Assembly: GCA_910575725.1 (NCBI GenBank)
Contig: CAJTFE010000001.1
Coordinates: 62,001 to 126,000 of the forward strand
Direction of reading: 5' to 3'
DNA: 64,000 bases
Source: Clostridia bacterium
Lineage (GTDB): Bacteria > Bacillota > Clostridia > Lachnospirales > Lachnospiraceae
Shown: positions 61,767-64,000 of the stretch, in pieces
How the letters are laid out: the number at the start of each line of letters is the position of its first letter
Position numbering within the stretch: position 1 is the first letter of the stretch
Notes under the pieces: generated by a model
Databases searched by the model: none
Told to the model about the DNA's origin: nothing
Seen by the model: only the letters and a program-made list of their open reading frames with translations
Made by a program: the position numbers and the translations under genes

Positions 61767-63173
61767 ATGGGAAACACCTATTATCTGGCAGTAGATATCG
61801 GGGCCTCCAGCGGACGCCATATTCTGGGACATCTTGAGGACGGGAAAATGGTTTTGGAGGAGATCTACCGTTTTGACAATGGCATGAAGCCGAAAAACGG
61901 GCATTTGTGCTGGGACGCAGAGGGTCTGTTTGGAGAAATCAAAGCCGGGATGAAGCGCTGTAAGGAGCTCGGTAAGATTCCGGCAAGTATGGGTGTGGAT
62001 ACCTGGGCGGTAGACTATGTTCTTCTTGACAAGAACGGGGAGCGTCTGGGGGATGCGGTGGGCTATCGGGATAAACGGACAGAAGGCATGGATCATAAGG
62101 TCTATGAGATCATTTCTCCGGAAGAGCTGTATGGGAGAACGGGAATCCAGAAGCAGATTTTCAATACCATTTATCAATTGATGGCCGTAAAGGAACAGCA
62201 GCCGGAGCTGATGGAAAAAGCGGAGCGGCTTTTGATGCTTCCGGATTATTTTCACTATCTGCTGACAGGCGTGGCAAAGACGGAATATACCAACGCCACG
62301 TCCGGTCAGCTTGTAAGTCCTGCGACAAAGGATTGGGACTATGAATTGATTGAACGTTTGGGGTATAAAAAGGAAATCTTCGGGCCTATCAGCCTTCCGG
62401 GCACAGTGGTAGGACCCTTAAAAAAAGAGGTGGCTGATGAGGTTGGCTTTTCCTGCACGGTGATGCAGCCGGCCACCCATGATACGGCTTCTGCGGTTCT
62501 GGCCGTTCCTTCCACAGAGGAGGATGTGATCTACATAAGCTCCGGCACCTGGTCTTTGATGGGAACGGAGTTAAAGGAAGCAGATTGCAGAGAGGAAAGC
62601 CGCAGGGCAAACTTTACCAATGAGGGCGGTGTGGACTACCGGTTCCGTTTCTTGAAGAATATTATGGGATTGTGGATGATTCAGTCTGTCCGTAAAGAGC
62701 TTCCGGTAAAATACAGCTATGCCGAGCTCTGCAGGATGGCCGAGGAGGTTTCGGACTTCCCTACGGTGATTGACGTGAACGATCAGAGCTTTCTCTCCCC
62801 GGACAGCATGATTGAGGCCATCAAGGAGTACTGCAGGAAGCATGACCAGGCAGTGCCGGAGACACCGGGAGAGCTGGCGGCGGTAATCTACCAGAACCTG
62901 GCCCACAGCTACGGGGAAACGGTCTGGGAGATTGAGGAGCTGACCGGAAAGACTTATGACAAGATTCATGTAGTGGGAGGCGGCTCCAATGCGGATTATC
63001 TCAATGAGCTGACCGCCTGGTATACAAAGAAGGAAGTCCTGGCAGGGCCGGGAGAGGCCACGGCGCTTGGCAATCTGGCGGCCCAGATGATTGCGGCAGG
63101 GGAGCTTAAGGATATCTGGGATGCAAGGGTGTGCATCCGCAATTCCTTTGAGATACGCTCTTTTCGGGCTTAA
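61767..63173 (+). CDS. rhaB: L-rhamnulokinase RhaB
   Basis: The 468-residue FGGY kinase starts MGNTYYLAVDIGASSGRHIL (phosphate-1), with MGVDTWAVDYVLLDKNGE, ATHDTASAVLAVP and VVGGGSNADYLNELTAW. It phosphorylates L-rhamnulose to rhamnulose-1-phosphate. Directly followed by rhaA, which fixes the substrate. Confidence 0.92.
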   Translation: MGNTYYLAVDIGASSGRHILGHLEDGKMVLEEIYRFDNGMKPKNGHLCWDAEGLFGEIKAGMKRCKELGKIPASMGVDTWAVDYVLLDKNGERLGDAVGYRDKRTEGMDHKVYEIISPEELYGRTGIQKQIFNTIYQLMAVKEQQPELMEKAERLLMLPDYFHYLLTGVAKTEYTNATSGQLVSPATKDWDYELIERLGYKKEIFGPISLPGTVVGPLKKEVADEVGFSCTVMQPATHDTASAVLAVPSTEEDVIYISSGTWSLMGTELKEADCREESRRANFTNEGGVDYRFRFLKNIMGLWMIQSVRKELPVKYSYAELCRMAEEVSDFPTVIDVNDQSFLSPDSMIEAIKEYCRKHDQAVPETPGELAAVIYQNLAHSYGETVWEIEELTGKTYDKIHVVGGGSNADYLNELTAWYTKKEVLAGPGEATALGNLAAQMIAAGELKDIWDARVCIRNSFEIRSFRA

Positions 63174-63259
63174 AAGCAGTCATATCCTTCCCGGCGCCCA
63201 GGGAGAGATAAAAACGCAGCTATATAGAGCTGCCGCGCAGCAGCTTTACCCTTTCGTGC

Positions 63260-63393
63260 TGTCGCACAGCGATTTAGAAACAGTAATATCCATTCACAGT
63301 GCACAAATCGATTTACAGACGCATGTTTTTGCAGCTGGAAATTGATTTCATACCGGTGTACTGGGAGGGATATTAGGGAATTGGAATAGGAGG
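63260..63393 (+). repeat. Family-A palindromic repeat (locus 4)
   Basis: The hairpin spans 63283-63376: GTAATATCC/GGATATTA outer arms and AAATCGATTT/GGAAATTGATTT inner arms. It is preceded by a degenerate copy and ends AATTGGAATAGGAGG. AGGAGG (63388-63393) is 9 bp before the rhaA start codon. It occupies most of the 229-bp gap between rhaB and rhaA. Confidence 0.82.
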
Positions 63394-63402
63394 ATGGTAA
63401 GT

Positions 63403-64000
63403 ATGAATGTGAAAGAAAGATACGAGTCAGCAAAGGCAATGTATGCGAAAATCGGTGTAGACACAGATGCGGCTCTGGAGCGTCTGAAAGGGATTCCCAT
63501 TTCTATGCACTGCTGGCAGGGAGATGATGTAATCGGATTTGACCATGACGGCCCTTTGACCGGGGGAATTCAGACTACAGGCAATTATCCCGGAAGAGCG
63601 AGAAACCCCGAAGAGCTGATGGCAGATATTGAGAAGGCGCTGAGCCTGATTCCCGGAAAGCATAAGGTGAACCTGCATGCATGCTATGCCATTTTTGAGG
63701 ACGGCGAGCGGGCAGATCGGGATAAGATTGAGCCTAAGCATTTTGCAAAATGGGTGGAGTTCGGCAAGAAGAACGGGGTTGCCTTTGACTTCAATCCCAC
63801 CTGTTTTTCTCATCCCATGGCAGAGGACAGCCTGACTCTCTCAAGTCCCAACGAGACAGTCCGCAAGTTCTGGGTGGATCACTGCATCGCATGTATTAAG
63901 ATTTCCGAGTATCTGGCTGCAGAGCAGGGCTGTCCCTGCGCCATGAATATCTGGATTCCCGACGGAATGAAGGATGTTCCGGCAGACCGCCTTGGGCCCC
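63403..64000 (+). CDS. rhaA: L-rhamnose isomerase RhaA (3' end outside window)
   Basis: The frame starts at ATG 63403 and runs off the window. The ~199 residues present begin MNVKERYESAKAMYAKIGVD and include ISMHCWQGDDVIGFD, LHACYAIF and NPTCFSHPMA, which match the N-terminal third of RhaA. It isomerises L-rhamnose to L-rhamnulose for RhaB. An aldolase (RhaD) is expected beyond the window. Confidence 0.93.
   Translation, partial: MNVKERYESAKAMYAKIGVDTDAALERLKGIPISMHCWQGDDVIGFDHDGPLTGGIQTTGNYPGRARNPEELMADIEKALSLIPGKHKVNLHACYAIFEDGERADRDKIEPKHFAKWVEFGKKNGVAFDFNPTCFSHPMAEDSLTLSSPNETVRKFWVDHCIACIKISEYLAAEQGCPCAMNIWIPDGMKDVPADRLGP

Noticed and set aside
61095..62255. 386-codon minus-strand ORF
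   Set aside because: It is antisense to the sugar-binding lipoprotein and rhaB, which both have clear family motifs; its translation has none.

Overview
The window (about 50% G+C in its housekeeping parts) looks like a chromosome segment of an anaerobic gut Clostridia bacterium, most likely Lachnospiraceae. Three things point there: the radC-mreBCD-PBP2-minCDE-rodA-mgsA block, the yggS-sepF-ylmH-lspA-rluD block, and strong AGGAGG ribosome sites. This rests on gene content and order only; no database search was possible.

Layout. 1-2.4 kb: a transglutaminase-like protein (cut by the window edge) and an L-Ala-D/L-Glu-type dipeptide epimerase. 2.5-4.5 kb: an AAA ATPase plus TOPRIM pair resembling RloA/RloB or AbiLi/AbiLii, probably phage defence, set between metabolic genes. 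4.5-5.5 kb: a D-2-hydroxyacid dehydrogenase. 5.6-18.4 kb: an AT-rich accessory island. It opens with a Septu-type pair (PtuA ATPase, PtuB HNH nuclease) whose terminator is followed directly by a group II intron remnant. Then comes a row of polymorphic-toxin immunity-type genes (SUKH/SMI1, HEAT-repeat, suppressor-of-fused, Imm42-like, Imm22-like and unrecognised ones), with two degraded Rhs fragments, an IS200 element with a nonsense codon, and a three-gene DUF3791-DUF3990-DUF3791 module. No intact toxin is visible.

18.6-33.4 kb: rluF behind a repeat-rich leader, ligA, a HAD phosphatase, glgB, mscS, a small Cys-rich protein, an Rpn-family nuclease on the minus strand, miaA, a methionine-gamma-lyase-like PLP enzyme and two flavoproteins. 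33.5-50.3 kb: a long co-directional run for cell shape, division and envelope (DUF4321, radC, mreBCD, a PBP2 with a large insert, minCDE, rodA, mgsA, a P-loop protein, an HlyD-like adaptor, yggS, sepF, ylmH, aroB, lspA, rluD). A 213-bp near-perfect inverted repeat separates this from a convergent YfhO-family membrane protein. 53.5-55.5 kb: tRNA-Leu(CAA) followed by a small accessory patch (two related coiled-coil proteins, a frameshifted DUF4160 gene, DUF2442, an orphan HicB). 55.5-64 kb: an AraC-type regulator divergent from a sugar ABC transporter, rhamnulokinase and the start of L-rhamnose isomerase, together an L-rhamnose uptake and breakdown locus.

A family of ~105-nt palindromic units, in tandem or 1.5-copy form, sits in intergenic gaps before glgB, the COG2509 flavoprotein, a coiled-coil gene and rhaA. 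These units carry the stop codon of the upstream gene and/or the ribosome site of the downstream gene. The best candidates for little-described biology are this repeat family, the immunity island with its Rhs scars, the DUF3791/DUF3990 module and the small AT-hook-like coiled-coil proteins.
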